NCBI GenBank assembly: GCA_018266255.1
Contig: JAFEAT010000012.1
Coordinates: forward strand, 1 to 64,000
Direction: 5' to 3'
Length of the DNA stretch: 64,000 bases
DNA from: Cyanobacteria bacterium SZAS-4
GTDB taxonomy: Bacteria; Cyanobacteriota; Vampirovibrionia; Obscuribacterales; Obscuribacteraceae
Shown here: positions 1 through 8,460 of the stretch, one piece after another
Numbering within the stretch: the first letter of the stretch is position 1
Layout of the letters: every line of letters begins with the position of its first letter
The notes under the pieces: model-generated
What the model saw: the letters and a program-made list of their open reading frames with translations, nothing else
Databases searched by the model: none
Told to the model about the DNA's origin: nothing
Position numbers and translations under genes: made by a program

Positions 1-25
1 GACTGTCACATAAAACCTACAATGC

Positions 26-84
26 TTCAGGGAGCGAACACTGAAACTGCTACTGCGCGCCACTTTCAGAATTCGCTCCCTGAA
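26..84. repeat. Long imperfect palindrome (hairpin)
   Basis: The arms at 26-38 and 72-84 are perfect 13-bp inverted complements (TTCAGGGAGCGAA / TTCGCTCCCTGAA). A second 6-bp pair (CTGAAA 41-46 / TTTCAG 64-69) sits inside, so about 19 pairs can form with a 2x2 internal loop and a 17-nt GC-rich apical loop. It lies just downstream (minus-strand sense) of the small gene ending at 120. It has no clean U-tract, so it may be a terminator-like, REP-like or RNA-structure element. The structure is seen directly; its role is unknown. Confidence 0.6.
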
Positions 85-119
85 ATGTCGACTTTTGGGG
101 TACACCGCCGGTGGTGATC

Positions 120-317
120 TCAGTATCGCTCGCGATCAGCTCTTTGGTCGTCCTCTTTCAATTTCGCTTTAAGTCTATCGAACCGATCATAGAACTTTGG
201 ACCAAGCTTCTGTTTCAAAATTTCGTGCTTGCGATAAAACTCAGCTCGTTGTCTGTCGATCAACCAGTAAAGTGGCTTACATAATTGTCGCTCCAACCAT
301 GTCAGAACTTTTCTCAT
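120..317 (-). CDS. Small basic protein, unrecognised
   Basis: A 65-residue protein read from the ATG at 317, which is preceded by a good ribosome site (ggag, 4 nt before the ATG). The open frame extends upstream to 512, but that extension carries no start signal and covers a cluster of palindromes, so the short form is preferred. The product is rich in Lys, Arg, Trp and Tyr with no signal peptide: an amphipathic N-terminus (MRKVLTWLERQL), then a charged helical segment ending DDQRADRERY. It could be a nucleic-acid- or membrane-surface-binding peptide, but no family is recognised. Three TGTCGACA palindromes stand 23-136 bp upstream and may regulate it. Confidence 0.55.
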   Translation of the reverse strand: MRKVLTWLERQLCKPLYWLIDRQRAEFYRKHEILKQKLGPKFYDRFDRLKAKLKEDDQRADRERY

Positions 318-339
318 AACTCCAGTTTGACACAAGCTC

Positions 340-453
340 TGTCGACAGAATTCAGTCGAGCCCCTGGGCGTTCGAGATTTGTTGTCGACAGAGACTGCAG
401 ATCTGTCTTCGCGAAAACGCAAGCGAAGCAAGCATTTCAGCGGATTGTCGACA
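340..453. promoter_or_regulatory. Cluster of three TGTCGACA palindromes
   Basis: Perfect 8-bp palindromes TGTCGACA occur at 340-347, 383-390 and 446-453; related forms TGTCGACT and TGTCGATA are at about 87 and 572. They fall in the 373-nt gene-free stretch 318-690, just upstream of the small minus-strand gene starting at 317. The same stretch also holds two copies of an AGTACT hexamer (648-653 and 660-665) near the tRNA 3' end. Three copies of one 8-mer palindrome in 114 bp is far above chance, which suggests operator sites for an unidentified regulator. No protein has been tied to them. Confidence 0.45.
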
Positions 454-690
454 TCCCTTATCCTGCCTTCGGACCTGGCGGATAACAAGAAAACATCGAT
501 AAACCTAGACACAGCTTTGCATTGCAGTCGCGATGTTGTCTAAAGGCGATCCCGCAAAAAACTGATAGTGTCGATAAACCAGAATATACGGCATAGCAAG
601 TTCTCGTGTATTCAAAGCCAAATGCCTGACGCGGCTTCTTTACGGTGAGTACTATTTGAGTACTGGAAAAGGCTCTGAGAGCTGAAACTC

Positions 691-764
691 TCGGGACGAC
701 AGGATTTGAACCTGCGACCTATTGCTCCCAAAGCAACCGCGCTACCAAGCTGCGCCACGTCCCG
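691..764 (-). tRNA. tRNA-Pro (anticodon TGG)
   Basis: The reverse strand folds as a 74-nt tRNA: acceptor stem CGGGACG pairing with CGTCCCG plus discriminator A, a D-arm starting TGGCGCAGC, an anticodon loop containing TTTGGGA (anticodon TGG, proline CCA/CCN), and a T-arm with the GGTTCAAATCC core. CCA is not encoded. A short hairpin followed by TTTT lies immediately 3' (about 668-690, minus sense) and may end the transcript. Confidence 0.95.
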
Positions 765-790
765 ACTTACAAATATAACATAGTCGCAAG

Positions 791-3019
791 CTAAGGTACA
801 AACTGAGGGGCATCGTTTACGACATCAACCGTGTCTTTGTCCACGTAGCCTGTCTTTCCGCTCGGTAATTGAACTTTATACTTGCCATTTTTCAAGCCTG
901 TCAGGACCACCACCTTGGCACCCTTGCTGGCTACACCGATGGGGTTGTGGTTCTCGTCGCGAATGGTCCGGTTGCGGTTCAGCGTACCTGACGTCAAGCC
1001 CTTCTGCATAGGCTCTGTAGTGTCTTTTGGAGCGCTTGATTTTGATGAGGAGGATGATGAGCTCGAGGTTCCAGATTTCGATGCAGAGGACGAGCTAGGA
1101 CTGCTTGATTTGCCCGATGAGGAGCCCGTAGAGGAAGACGCTGTCTTTACGGGAGTCGAGGTTGTCGAGTTCTTTGTAGATTTCGACTCTGACTTGGAAC
1201 TGCTGCTTGTTGTCACTGTCTCTGTTTTGGTCGAACTTGTCGATGACGAAGAAGATGACTTCTTGGTATCGATCGTCGACATTGCAATGAAGCCTTCAGT
1301 GCCGCCGCTGCGCACTTTGTACCAGCCATCTTTCTTGCCGATCACTTCGATCTTCGCGCCTGGCTTCAGGTGTGCCAGGGTTCGATAGCCGTTGCTTGGT
1401 CCTCGTCTCAAGTTGATGTTGCTGTCAGCAGTTTTTTCAAGTGCTGGGCTGATCACTTCGTCGACGGGATATTTGACGGCCTGGGCTTTGGATTCGACAA
1501 TTTCTACTTTCTTTGAATCGCTTGATATTTGAGTGTTCTGCTCTGGAGCTTTGGTCGGTGCTTTGACTGTTTCTTTCGGCGAAGCGCTCTTCACGCCTTC
1601 GTCTTTAGACGACTGAATCAAAGTTTGATTTTTGCTGCTGTTGATAATTCGATCTTCAATCGGCATATCAGTTTTCTGTTCTTTCTTCGCCGTTGGATTT
1701 TTCTTTTCGACGATAGTTGCTTGATGGTGATTGAAACCAGGATCGATGTTAGCAACTTGGACCGGAGTCAGTGTTGTCGTAGTTGTAGTCGCGACGGAAG
1801 GTGTTGCCGTGCTTGCAGTTGTCGGAGTTACTGCCACTACATCTGGCGTCTTCACCGCCGGAGTGACTGCAATGGTCTCATCTGTGCGTTTTATATTGCT
1901 CGCTACGACATGTGCATCAGCGCCTTCGCCAGACTTCTGTAGTTCGACTCGGAAACTGTTGCCGCCTGCGCCCATCAATAATCTGCTCACAGTAGGAGTG
2001 CGACGCTGTTTTGACGGAGCCTCTGTTTGACCAACAATAAAGTTTGGTGCGTCGAGTTTGATCTGGTTCGATTTGATAAAGTTGATCGATTTGGGAGAAA
2101 GTGAATTGGCAAACCGATCTGAATCAGCCGGTGCTTGCATGCAGCGTGCCACCGAATATAGTGCAGCAAGCGCGCCTTTGCCATTCGACATATTGGAAGT
2201 ATAGGCACCGTCTTTCCATGTCAAAGTTTGCTTGACACGCTCTTCTTCGCCGCGACCGATGCTTGGTTGCACTGGCTTGAAGAGTCTTTGAGCCACTCCC
2301 ACCGAGAAGAGTGAAAGATCGGCGACGATATCTTTGTGGTTCGGAGCGAAGGCGGCTACGCCCTCACCAATAATAGGTGGCAAAGCTTTTGCTGTTTCAT
2401 CTTGCACGTCATCAGGTAGAAGCGCGAAAACTTTCACCTGCGGTCTGTGTGCGCCTTGACCAGCAGAGTGTCCAACCAGTACTAGAGAATTTCGAGCGTG
2501 ATCGTTGAGAATTTGTGCGTTGTCGAAAACTTCGAAGTCAGGAAGAATAAATACCTTAGTTCCTGCAGCGGAATTCATCACAAGAAAATCTGACGCTTGC
2601 AAGATTGTGTCGACTTCTACAACCTTCAAGCCGCGCGGCAGTTCGAATGAATGTACTTCGAATGAATTCGACGCCAAAATCGTTTGTAATTTTTTGACTA
2701 GCTCAGGAGATGGATCTTTCCCGTTGGCGACAAGAAATTCCTTTACAGAATTATCGAAATCGTTTTTCAATTTGGTGGCATGTTCAGGATTCTTTGGACC
2801 AGCCAGGAATTCCTTCGCAACGCGCGCCAGTGACTTGGACGGGTCAGTCAGACTCGGAACCACAGCCGAGGCGACGCCCCAAAAGGTTAATGCGGTCGCG
2901 ACAATTCCAAGCCCAGCCCAAACCGTAACAGGTACAGGCTTACGCTTGAACTTGTATCCGCATGCGTCGCAACTTCTCGCTGCAACGGAATTTCTTTCGG
3001 TACATTCTGGACACCGCAT
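791..3019 (-). CDS. Membrane-anchored zinc-ribbon / SH3-domain protein
   Basis: 742 residues. The N-terminus is a four-cysteine zinc ribbon (CPEC at 3-6, CDAC at 17-20) in the cytoplasm, followed by one membrane helix at about 31-55. The extracytoplasmic part has a globular region to about 330 without a family I recognise, a long Thr/Lys/Ser linker, a bacterial SH3-like domain at about 540-595 (NLRRGPSNGY, GWYKVRSGG), a nearly pure serine tract at about 590-665, and a second SH3-like domain at about 680-735 (GKYKVQLPSGKTGYV). SH3b repeats commonly bind cell-wall peptides, so a cell-envelope role is likely; the zinc ribbon could bind a cytoplasmic partner. It is transcribed divergently from the aldolase gene. 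Confidence 0.8.
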   Translation of the reverse strand: MRCPECTERNSVAARSCDACGYKFKRKPVPVTVWAGLGIVATALTFWGVASAVVPSLTDPSKSLARVAKEFLAGPKNPEHATKLKNDFDNSVKEFLVANGKDPSPELVKKLQTILASNSFEVHSFELPRGLKVVEVDTILQASDFLVMNSAAGTKVFILPDFEVFDNAQILNDHARNSLVLVGHSAGQGAHRPQVKVFALLPDDVQDETAKALPPIIGEGVAAFAPNHKDIVADLSLFSVGVAQRLFKPVQPSIGRGEEERVKQTLTWKDGAYTSNMSNGKGALAALYSVARCMQAPADSDRFANSLSPKSINFIKSNQIKLDAPNFIVGQTEAPSKQRRTPTVSRLLMGAGGNSFRVELQKSGEGADAHVVASNIKRTDETIAVTPAVKTPDVVAVTPTTASTATPSVATTTTTTLTPVQVANIDPGFNHHQATIVEKKNPTAKKEQKTDMPIEDRIINSSKNQTLIQSSKDEGVKSASPKETVKAPTKAPEQNTQISSDSKKVEIVESKAQAVKYPVDEVISPALEKTADSNINLRRGPSNGYRTLAHLKPGAKIEVIGKKDGWYKVRSGGTEGFIAMSTIDTKKSSSSSSTSSTKTETVTTSSSSKSESKSTKNSTTSTPVKTASSSTGSSSGKSSSPSSSSASKSGTSSSSSSSSKSSAPKDTTEPMQKGLTSGTLNRNRTIRDENHNPIGVASKGAKVVVLTGLKNGKYKVQLPSGKTGYVDKDTVDVVNDAPQFVP

Positions 3020-3086
3020 AGTATTGTGGTCTCTGCTTTGTCGGGGCCACGGCCACGACCGAGTCGCTAGTGCCTCGGGTGGCTAC

Positions 3087-3118
3087 TTACATCCCGATAG
3101 TAGTCTACTAGATATAAT
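3087..3118 (+). promoter_or_regulatory. Possible promoter of aldolase-phosphatase pair
   Basis: A perfect -10 hexamer TATAAT at 3113-3118 lies about 50 bp before the aldolase start. The only -35-like element (TTACAT, 3087-3092) is weak and its spacing of 20 bp is long, so the promoter may depend on an activator. Confidence 0.35.
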
Positions 3119-3168
3119 AACCTGTCATAAAGAATTGCTTATTTCTTCAGATTCTAAGGAGTTTTCCG

Positions 3169-3879
3169 TTGCAAATTGTGCTTACCGAAAAGCAGGCAAG
3201 AGAGGAACTGGTCGAGGTTTCCAGACTTTGCTACTCGCGGGGCTACATAAGCGGTACCGAGGGCAATTTTAGTATCAGGCTGGCTGATAATCTCATTTTG
3301 ACCACCCCGGCCGGTTCCTGTAAAGGCCGCTTAGGTTGTGACGACTTGGTCCTCACAGATATTAATGGTAACTCACTTTCAGAAAAGAAGCCGTCGACCG
3401 AGCTGAAGATGCACCTGGTTGCCTATCACAGCCGATCTGATGTTCGTGCAGTCGTTCATGCTCACCCAACCGCAGCGGTTGGATTCACCGTCGCCGGTGT
3501 CAGTTTGTCACAATGTGTTTTGCCGGAAGTAGTTTGCACACTCGGAAACATTCCCACCGCACCATATGCGACACCAAGCACCGACGAGATTCCTGACAGT
3601 ATTCGCGAATATGTGCAGAAACATGACGCCGTAATGTTGGATCATCATGGTGCTCTCACTTTAGGAAAAGACATTTTTGATGCTTTCTATAAATTGGAAA
3701 CGGTCGAGCACTTCGCTCAAACCATGCTCGTTGCCCATATGTTGGGTGGACCCAAACCGCTTTACGCATCGCAAGTGCGGAAGCTTTTGAACATCTGCAG
3801 TGTTTACGGATTAAAGCAACCAGGCAACGCCGACCAACTTGTGACTGCTGGATTCTGCCAACCAGATTCGGAGAACTAA
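3169..3879 (+). CDS. Class II aldolase/adducin family protein
   Basis: 236 residues starting at TTG 3169, chosen because AAGGAG (3156-3161) is ideally placed 7 nt upstream. The fold marks of the zinc-dependent class II (fuculose-phosphate aldolase type) family are present: GNFS at about 33-36, catalytic-type Glu78 in PSTE, the zinc ligands HAH at 97-99, and a third histidine in DHHG (159-160). Relatives cleave or epimerise sugar phosphates such as L-fuculose-1-P, L-ribulose-5-P or methylthioribulose-1-P; the substrate cannot be read from sequence. The next gene starts 1 nt after its stop, so an aldolase plus phosphatase are made together. Confidence 0.85.
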   Translation: MQIVLTEKQAREELVEVSRLCYSRGYISGTEGNFSIRLADNLILTTPAGSCKGRLGCDDLVLTDINGNSLSEKKPSTELKMHLVAYHSRSDVRAVVHAHPTAAVGFTVAGVSLSQCVLPEVVCTLGNIPTAPYATPSTDEIPDSIREYVQKHDAVMLDHHGALTLGKDIFDAFYKLETVEHFAQTMLVAHMLGGPKPLYASQVRKLLNICSVYGLKQPGNADQLVTAGFCQPDSEN

Positions 3880-3880
3880 T

Positions 3881-4528
3881 TTGTCCGCTGACGCCAAGAG
3901 CGAACCACTTCATCCCGAAGAAGCAATTACGTCATTGCTTCTAATTCGGCATGGGCACACAGAGGCAACCGAAGCAGGCTTGCTGTATACCGATCCCGAA
4001 GCAAAAATGACCACTAAAGGAATCGAGCAAGCTAAGGCTATTGCGAATTGGATTCCTAAACATAATCCGCACGTTTTGATCGCTAACACTGCGAAAAGAG
4101 TGCAAGCAACTGCCGACATCATATCTGGTGCCAGCGGGATGACTCCGGTCATCTGTCAGGGATTCGATGAATGGCGCGTCGGTGAGTGGGAAGGGCGCAC
4201 CTATTGGGACATCAAGAAAAACGATCCGGAAATATACGAAGCATGGTCAAAAGATCCGATCACTAATCGTCCGCCGGGCGGAGAATCGATTGAAGATTTA
4301 TGTGATCGTATACGCGACAACTTGCTCGCGTTGATCAAAACATACGAAGGGCAGACTGTTGCGTTTGTCACACATGCAGGCATTATACGAGCCATTCTCG
4401 TGAATGCGTTAGGAATGTCGGTGCACAATTTTTGGCGCTTATCTATTCCTACTGGATCTGTTTCGCGCGTCGATTACAGTGCAAATTTTGCAACTGTTCA
4501 CTTCGTTTCCCTAAGACCAGATATGTGA
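3881..4528 (+). CDS. Histidine phosphatase (phosphoglycerate-mutase-like)
   Basis: 215 residues, TTG start at 3881 with GGAG at 3869-3872 inside the end of the aldolase gene and a 1-nt gap, so translation is probably coupled. The RHGHTE motif (catalytic His24) and the second histidine in THAG near residue 167 mark the histidine phosphatase superfamily. The WRVGEWEGRTYWDI segment follows the family pattern in which the catalytic acid Glu lies. Members include cobalamin alpha-ribazole phosphatases, phosphoglycerate mutases and sugar phosphatases. Given the partner aldolase, removal of phosphate from a sugar phosphate is a fair guess; no cobalamin genes are nearby. Confidence 0.85.
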   Translation: MSADAKSEPLHPEEAITSLLLIRHGHTEATEAGLLYTDPEAKMTTKGIEQAKAIANWIPKHNPHVLIANTAKRVQATADIISGASGMTPVICQGFDEWRVGEWEGRTYWDIKKNDPEIYEAWSKDPITNRPPGGESIEDLCDRIRDNLLALIKTYEGQTVAFVTHAGIIRAILVNALGMSVHNFWRLSIPTGSVSRVDYSANFATVHFVSLRPDM

Positions 4529-4544
4529 GTCTCGCGCATCTTAA

Positions 4545-5024
4545 CTACTGCGGCGGGCTGTTAGGTGTCGAAGGCATAGCACGTTGCTCTTTGATGATCG
4601 CAACCAACTTGATTCGCTGTTCCGGTGTAAGCAACTTACGGACTTTCATATTCAGCTTGAGCCGTTCAAGTACCATCGCACCCTGTAAATCATTGATCTT
4701 CGATTGTGCTGCAAGGATTTTCTTTTCATCCAGATCTGGCTGCAACGAAAGTGTTCGAATGTCTTTGATCAGATTCATGATCTCGTGCGAACGACCAATG
4801 TTTGTTTGTTCTACTTGTGTTGCCAATTCCGTAATTTGAGCATGTTGACTGGGATCTATCCCGGCCTTCACATAGATGGCAAATGGATCTTGCTCTTGAG
4901 CTTGAACTGCATTTTGTGCAACTAGTAGCAGGGCAACTAATGCAGCAAGTGCTGATGCCAAGATTGAATTCCCCCTTCTTGAATCGAATCTTCCGAATCT
5001 AGAGGCGCGGATATATACGTTCAT
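4545..5024 (-). CDS. Secreted Spy/CpxP-like (LTxxQ) protein
   Basis: 159 residues with an extended N-terminus and a hydrophobic signal segment (LASALAALVALLLVAQ) with likely cleavage after VQA. The mature part is entirely helical and charged and ends with the LTPEQR motif that is typical of the Spy/CpxP/CnrX group of periplasmic stress or metal-sensing proteins. It probably acts in the periplasm as a chaperone or sensor. Two alternative interpretations (a generic helical periplasmic protein, or an RND-type metal sensor) cannot be separated; no efflux genes adjoin it. The start lacks a clear ribosome site. Confidence 0.65.
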   Translation of the reverse strand: MNVYIRASRFGRFDSRRGNSILASALAALVALLLVAQNAVQAQEQDPFAIYVKAGIDPSQHAQITELATQVEQTNIGRSHEIMNLIKDIRTLSLQPDLDEKKILAAQSKINDLQGAMVLERLKLNMKVRKLLTPEQRIKLVAIIKEQRAMPSTPNSPPQ

Positions 5025-5064
5025 CTATTGCTCGCTAGGAAGTACAGCCATAGCGGGCATTTTA

Positions 5065-5129
5065 CCAAATTACCTGCGCCGCGCTACCATATTACTTGTG
5101 CCACGCTGCTAAATTACTGTGCCACGCTG
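5065..5129. repeat. Three tandem 22-bp repeats
   Basis: Imperfect copies begin at 5065, 5087 and 5109 (shared core AAATTACYTGYGCCRCGCTR; the third copy is 1 nt shorter), and a degenerate fourth runs into the stop codon of the upstream minus-strand gene. They fill most of the spacer between the TonB-like gene and the Spy-like gene. Copy number is likely variable by slippage; function unknown. Confidence 0.6.
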
Positions 5130-5132
5130 CAG

Positions 5133-6737
5133 TTACTTGCGGTTAGCAACGTCTACGCCGACTGGTCCATCGACGACGCGTTTCAAGTCGAGGTCGAATA
5201 CAACTTTGTCTGAATCAAGCGGTGGCAAGTCTGGAATTTCGAATTTCGTTACCATGTTCACAGCCTTAACTGCGCTTTCGCGGAAAAGTGTTTCAGCAGC
5301 TACATCTCGCTTGATGTCTGGAGCAGGTGTGAAATCAATCAACTGACAGCCGATGTCGCGGTCAGTCGTCACAACCATGCGAATGGTGGCACAACCTGGT
5401 CCGACTTCAGCATATTGCCACCGACAATATATCGCTCTGGCGACGCGTCTATACCATTCGTCCCATGTCAGTTTTTCCAGCACTTGTGCTCTCAATTGTG
5501 GCAACAACAGGCCCGTCGCTACCATCGGTGTAGGTCCGCCGACTAAAACTTTTGTGAATTGTGGCTGCGGAAGAACTCCCTGTGATGCGAGTAACGCAGG
5601 CGTTGGTGCGCCTGAATGCCAAACTCCACTGAGTGTTTCTTTGTATGCACTAGGAACTAACTTCGATAATTCGTATCCAGGAGTCCATGTTACAACTCCT
5701 TTGTTGTGCGAGATAACGGTGACTTCGTAGCCTGGTGCGAAAGCCGTCACGCCCTTCTGTGTTATCGCCGCTGGATCGAATAGCATCGGTGGTGATGTCA
5801 CTGTCACTTTATGAACTTCATACTGTGGCAAATATGCAGCGATGCCCGAGCCTGAGCCGTGCCCAGTGATCGCTGAGATAGTCGAGCCTGCTGTTTGACT
5901 GATACTGTTGACGTCATATCCTGGCGCCCAAGTTGTGACACCATGCTGAGTCATCGATGAACTCGAACTGCTCGTGGGCGGAACGAAAGCAGTGCTGCGA
6001 CTGGTGTTTGCAGGAGTTACTTCATAGCCAGGAGCTACCCATGTTCTGCTGTTGCTGCGGGTCATAGTGTAAGTCGAAACTGGAGCGATTGTTCCACTGA
6101 GACTACGTTGGAAGACACCAGGTTGCGCTGTGGATGGCTGAAAAACTGGTGCGAGAGGTCCAGAGGTTGTGTGACCGGAAATCTGGGTTACCTGCCCAGG
6201 AATGAAGGTTGTGCCGACTCCTGGCGCTAGAGGTTGACCCGCCTTTGCCGTCGCGGGCTTGAGTAATCTCAAAGATGGATTTAGAGAGGCATCATCCTTG
6301 ATACCACCTTGCAATGGTGTGTGGCTGGCTCCGGTCGTCAAAGTGGTGGCATTTCCATTGAGCAGATTTTGATTCGCGCCACCAGATAAAGTGCCCGACT
6401 TGGCAGACCCGTTCAGCTGTGTTTGGCTCGCATTGGCAGGCAGCAAACCAGATCTGCCATTGCCTCGCAGTAAATTTTGATTCGCATTGGACGGAAGAGC
6501 ATCTATCTTCGCCGCGCCATTCAACAATGTTTGAGCTGCATTCCCGGAGAGACTCGTTGAGTTCGTTCCACCGGTCAATGTTGTTTGATTCGTCCCGCCA
6601 GTCAATGTTGTTTGGTTCGTTCCGCCCTGAAGTTCGGAATGGGCTGCTGTCGGCCATGCGCCTATACAGATAGTCAAAGATAAGAACTGAATTGCGGAGC
6701 CAAGCAGGCGCCGTGGACGCACACTTAATTGAAACAT
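5133..6737 (-). CDS. Repetitive secreted protein with TonB-like C-terminus
   Basis: The open frame reaches 6788 (551 residues), but the ATG at 6737 gives a standard signal peptide (MFQLSVRPRR, hydrophobic core, AHS cleavage site), so the 534-residue form is listed. After the signal come about eight degenerate repeats of the type GGTNQTTLTG / NANQNLLRG, then several APGYEV-type repeats spaced about 30-40 residues apart. The last 120 residues (EWYRRVARAIYCRW ... IRMVVTTDRDI ... VKAVNMVTKFEIPDLPP) resemble the alpha/beta C-terminal domain of TonB/TolA proteins. Unlike TonB, it has a cleavable signal rather than a retained anchor, so it may be a free periplasmic or surface protein that docks to an outer-membrane partner. 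No ExbB/ExbD or receptor gene is adjacent. Confidence 0.65.
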   Translation of the reverse strand: MFQLSVRPRRLLGSAIQFLSLTICIGAWPTAAHSELQGGTNQTTLTGGTNQTTLTGGTNSTSLSGNAAQTLLNGAAKIDALPSNANQNLLRGNGRSGLLPANASQTQLNGSAKSGTLSGGANQNLLNGNATTLTTGASHTPLQGGIKDDASLNPSLRLLKPATAKAGQPLAPGVGTTFIPGQVTQISGHTTSGPLAPVFQPSTAQPGVFQRSLSGTIAPVSTYTMTRSNSRTWVAPGYEVTPANTSRSTAFVPPTSSSSSSMTQHGVTTWAPGYDVNSISQTAGSTISAITGHGSGSGIAAYLPQYEVHKVTVTSPPMLFDPAAITQKGVTAFAPGYEVTVISHNKGVVTWTPGYELSKLVPSAYKETLSGVWHSGAPTPALLASQGVLPQPQFTKVLVGGPTPMVATGLLLPQLRAQVLEKLTWDEWYRRVARAIYCRWQYAEVGPGCATIRMVVTTDRDIGCQLIDFTPAPDIKRDVAAETLFRESAVKAVNMVTKFEIPDLPPLDSDKVVFDLDLKRVVDGPVGVDVANRK

Positions 6738-7023
6738 TTTGCTCAAAATCACTGCTAACTGGAGATTGATACTAATGTACCACCGCATTAACGTCGTTTA
6801 ACAAGCGTTGAACCCTCAAAGGCTCAGCTGGATGATGCTCGACGAGCATAACGGCTCTTGTAAACTCGTAACAAATCCTTTGTTTTCTAGCTGAAAGCGT
6901 CATTCGCAAAGGCTGGAAGTTAGGCCCATGCCTGCAAATGGCTTTAACGTTTATTGAACCTAGCCCAAGCATAATTACCTACCTTGGCAGATTTCTCTCC
7001 TACGCGTTGGTGGAGGTTGTTCG

Positions 7024-8460
7024 ATGACGGTAAATCCTATAGCAGAAGTTCACTACAATCGAGCCCTGGAATTCCGTAAATCATTTGATGAAACAGCAAT
7101 GCTTGAGGAGATTTCCAAAGCCGTTGCGATTGACGAGCGCCCCGAGTATTACCTGGAACAGGCATGGGCGCTGCTCTGCTTGAAACGCGTTGAAGAAGCA
7201 TCTCGTTCACTCGAACTGGTCGATAAATTGATAATGCAAAAGCCCTCCACTCGGATCAGCAGTGAAGAGTTGGCGGCGCTTCAAAAGGAAAGAGAGCTGC
7301 AGCTAAGTCTATTGAATCAAAAACAAAATTTAGCCAACAAGCAGGAAGATTTGTATCGCGATGCGTTGGCACATCAACAAGCAGGAAGGTCTGTGGAAGC
7401 AATGAACACAATCAATCAGGCGATCGCGATAGAGCGAAAACCGAAATATTGTTTGATTCTTGCTTGGGCGTGTTTGCGTGTCGGCTATCTGGATGACGCC
7501 GCTAAAAATCTTCGCCTGGTCAACGCGAACGATCCAGATATTGATGCTGATGAGTATGCGGAACTTTGGAGCCTGTTAGACAAATTTAGAGACAAGCAGC
7601 AGCGACTAGAGAATCAAATCGATGAAGCTGTAACAGCCCGTGATGCGAAGGCGCTTCTCGCTTCTGTTCTTCCGGGCGAGGCAAATTCTGATTTGATTTT
7701 ATATTCGCAGCGTCTTGAACAAGACGGAGCAGATCCCAACCTCGGGCAGAGCAAAATGGGCGGTCTGCCCGATCTTCCTGTCGGCATGAGGTGGCCTCAT
7801 TCAAAAGACAAGATTTCTCTTTCGTTCCTGTGTCAGTTGAACTTATCTGAAAGCGATCAAACTATGGAATGGCATCTGCCGAGAAAAGGCATGCTCTACT
7901 TCTTCTATGACGCAAAAGGGCAACCCTGGGGAGCCCAGTCAGACAAGGGACAATGGCAGGTGATTTATTCTGCCGATACTTCTGACTTGCAAGCGATGGA
8001 AGAGGAGCCAGGCGATTTAGATGAAGATACGATTTTTGGTGAAACAAGACTTTCGTTCAAGCTTGAACAAACACTCCCAGACTGCAAGGAGCCCTGTTTT
8101 TACAATGCTACTGTGAGCCATGAAACCATTAGAACCTATGACAAAGCGTTAGAAGAATGGTATGGATCGACACCTTATCACAGATTATTTGGGCAGCCGC
8201 AGCTGATTCAAAATTCGATGCAATTTGAATGCGAACTCGCCTTCAATGGTTACGATTCAATGAAGTCGCACAAGGGTGCGAAATTTGAAAAGATGGAAAA
8301 AACTGCTTTCAAAGATTGGATTTTGCTTTTGCAGATTGATACAAATGAAGATGATGGCATGATGTGGGGCGACGGTGGTCGATTGTATTTCTGGATTCGC
8401 CGTGATGATTTAGCTAAACTGAACTTCGAAAACGTGTGGGTTGTGTTGCAGTGCTATTAG
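7024..8460 (+). CDS. TPR protein with DUF1963 (YwqG-like) domain
   Basis: 478 residues; ATG 7024 is preceded by GGTGGAGG with 7-nt spacing. Residues 1-185 contain two copies of a TPR-like unit (AVAIDERPEYYLEQAWALL and AIAIERKPKYCLILAWACL are clearly duplicated). Residues about 215-478 match the YwqG/DUF1963 family pattern: GGLPDLPVGMRWP, CQLNLSE, LYFFYDAKGQPWG, and a C-terminal MMWGDGGRLYFWI. DUF1963 proteins are cytoplasmic, of unknown function, and often sit in contact-dependent toxin or immunity settings; no toxin is visible here. It ends at a tetranucleotide repeat. Confidence 0.8.
   Translation: MTVNPIAEVHYNRALEFRKSFDETAMLEEISKAVAIDERPEYYLEQAWALLCLKRVEEASRSLELVDKLIMQKPSTRISSEELAALQKERELQLSLLNQKQNLANKQEDLYRDALAHQQAGRSVEAMNTINQAIAIERKPKYCLILAWACLRVGYLDDAAKNLRLVNANDPDIDADEYAELWSLLDKFRDKQQRLENQIDEAVTARDAKALLASVLPGEANSDLILYSQRLEQDGADPNLGQSKMGGLPDLPVGMRWPHSKDKISLSFLCQLNLSESDQTMEWHLPRKGMLYFFYDAKGQPWGAQSDKGQWQVIYSADTSDLQAMEEEPGDLDEDTIFGETRLSFKLEQTLPDCKEPCFYNATVSHETIRTYDKALEEWYGSTPYHRLFGQPQLIQNSMQFECELAFNGYDSMKSHKGAKFEKMEKTAFKDWILLLQIDTNEDDGMMWGDGGRLYFWIRRDDLAKLNFENVWVVLQCY

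Noticed and set aside
318..512. N-terminal extension of the small gene at 120
   Set aside because: No ribosome site at 512, unusual composition, and it covers the palindrome cluster.
882..1388. Plus-strand ORF of 168 codons
   Set aside because: Antisense shadow of the serine tract of the zinc-ribbon/SH3 gene; Asp/Glu/Val-rich composition is the reverse complement of that tract.
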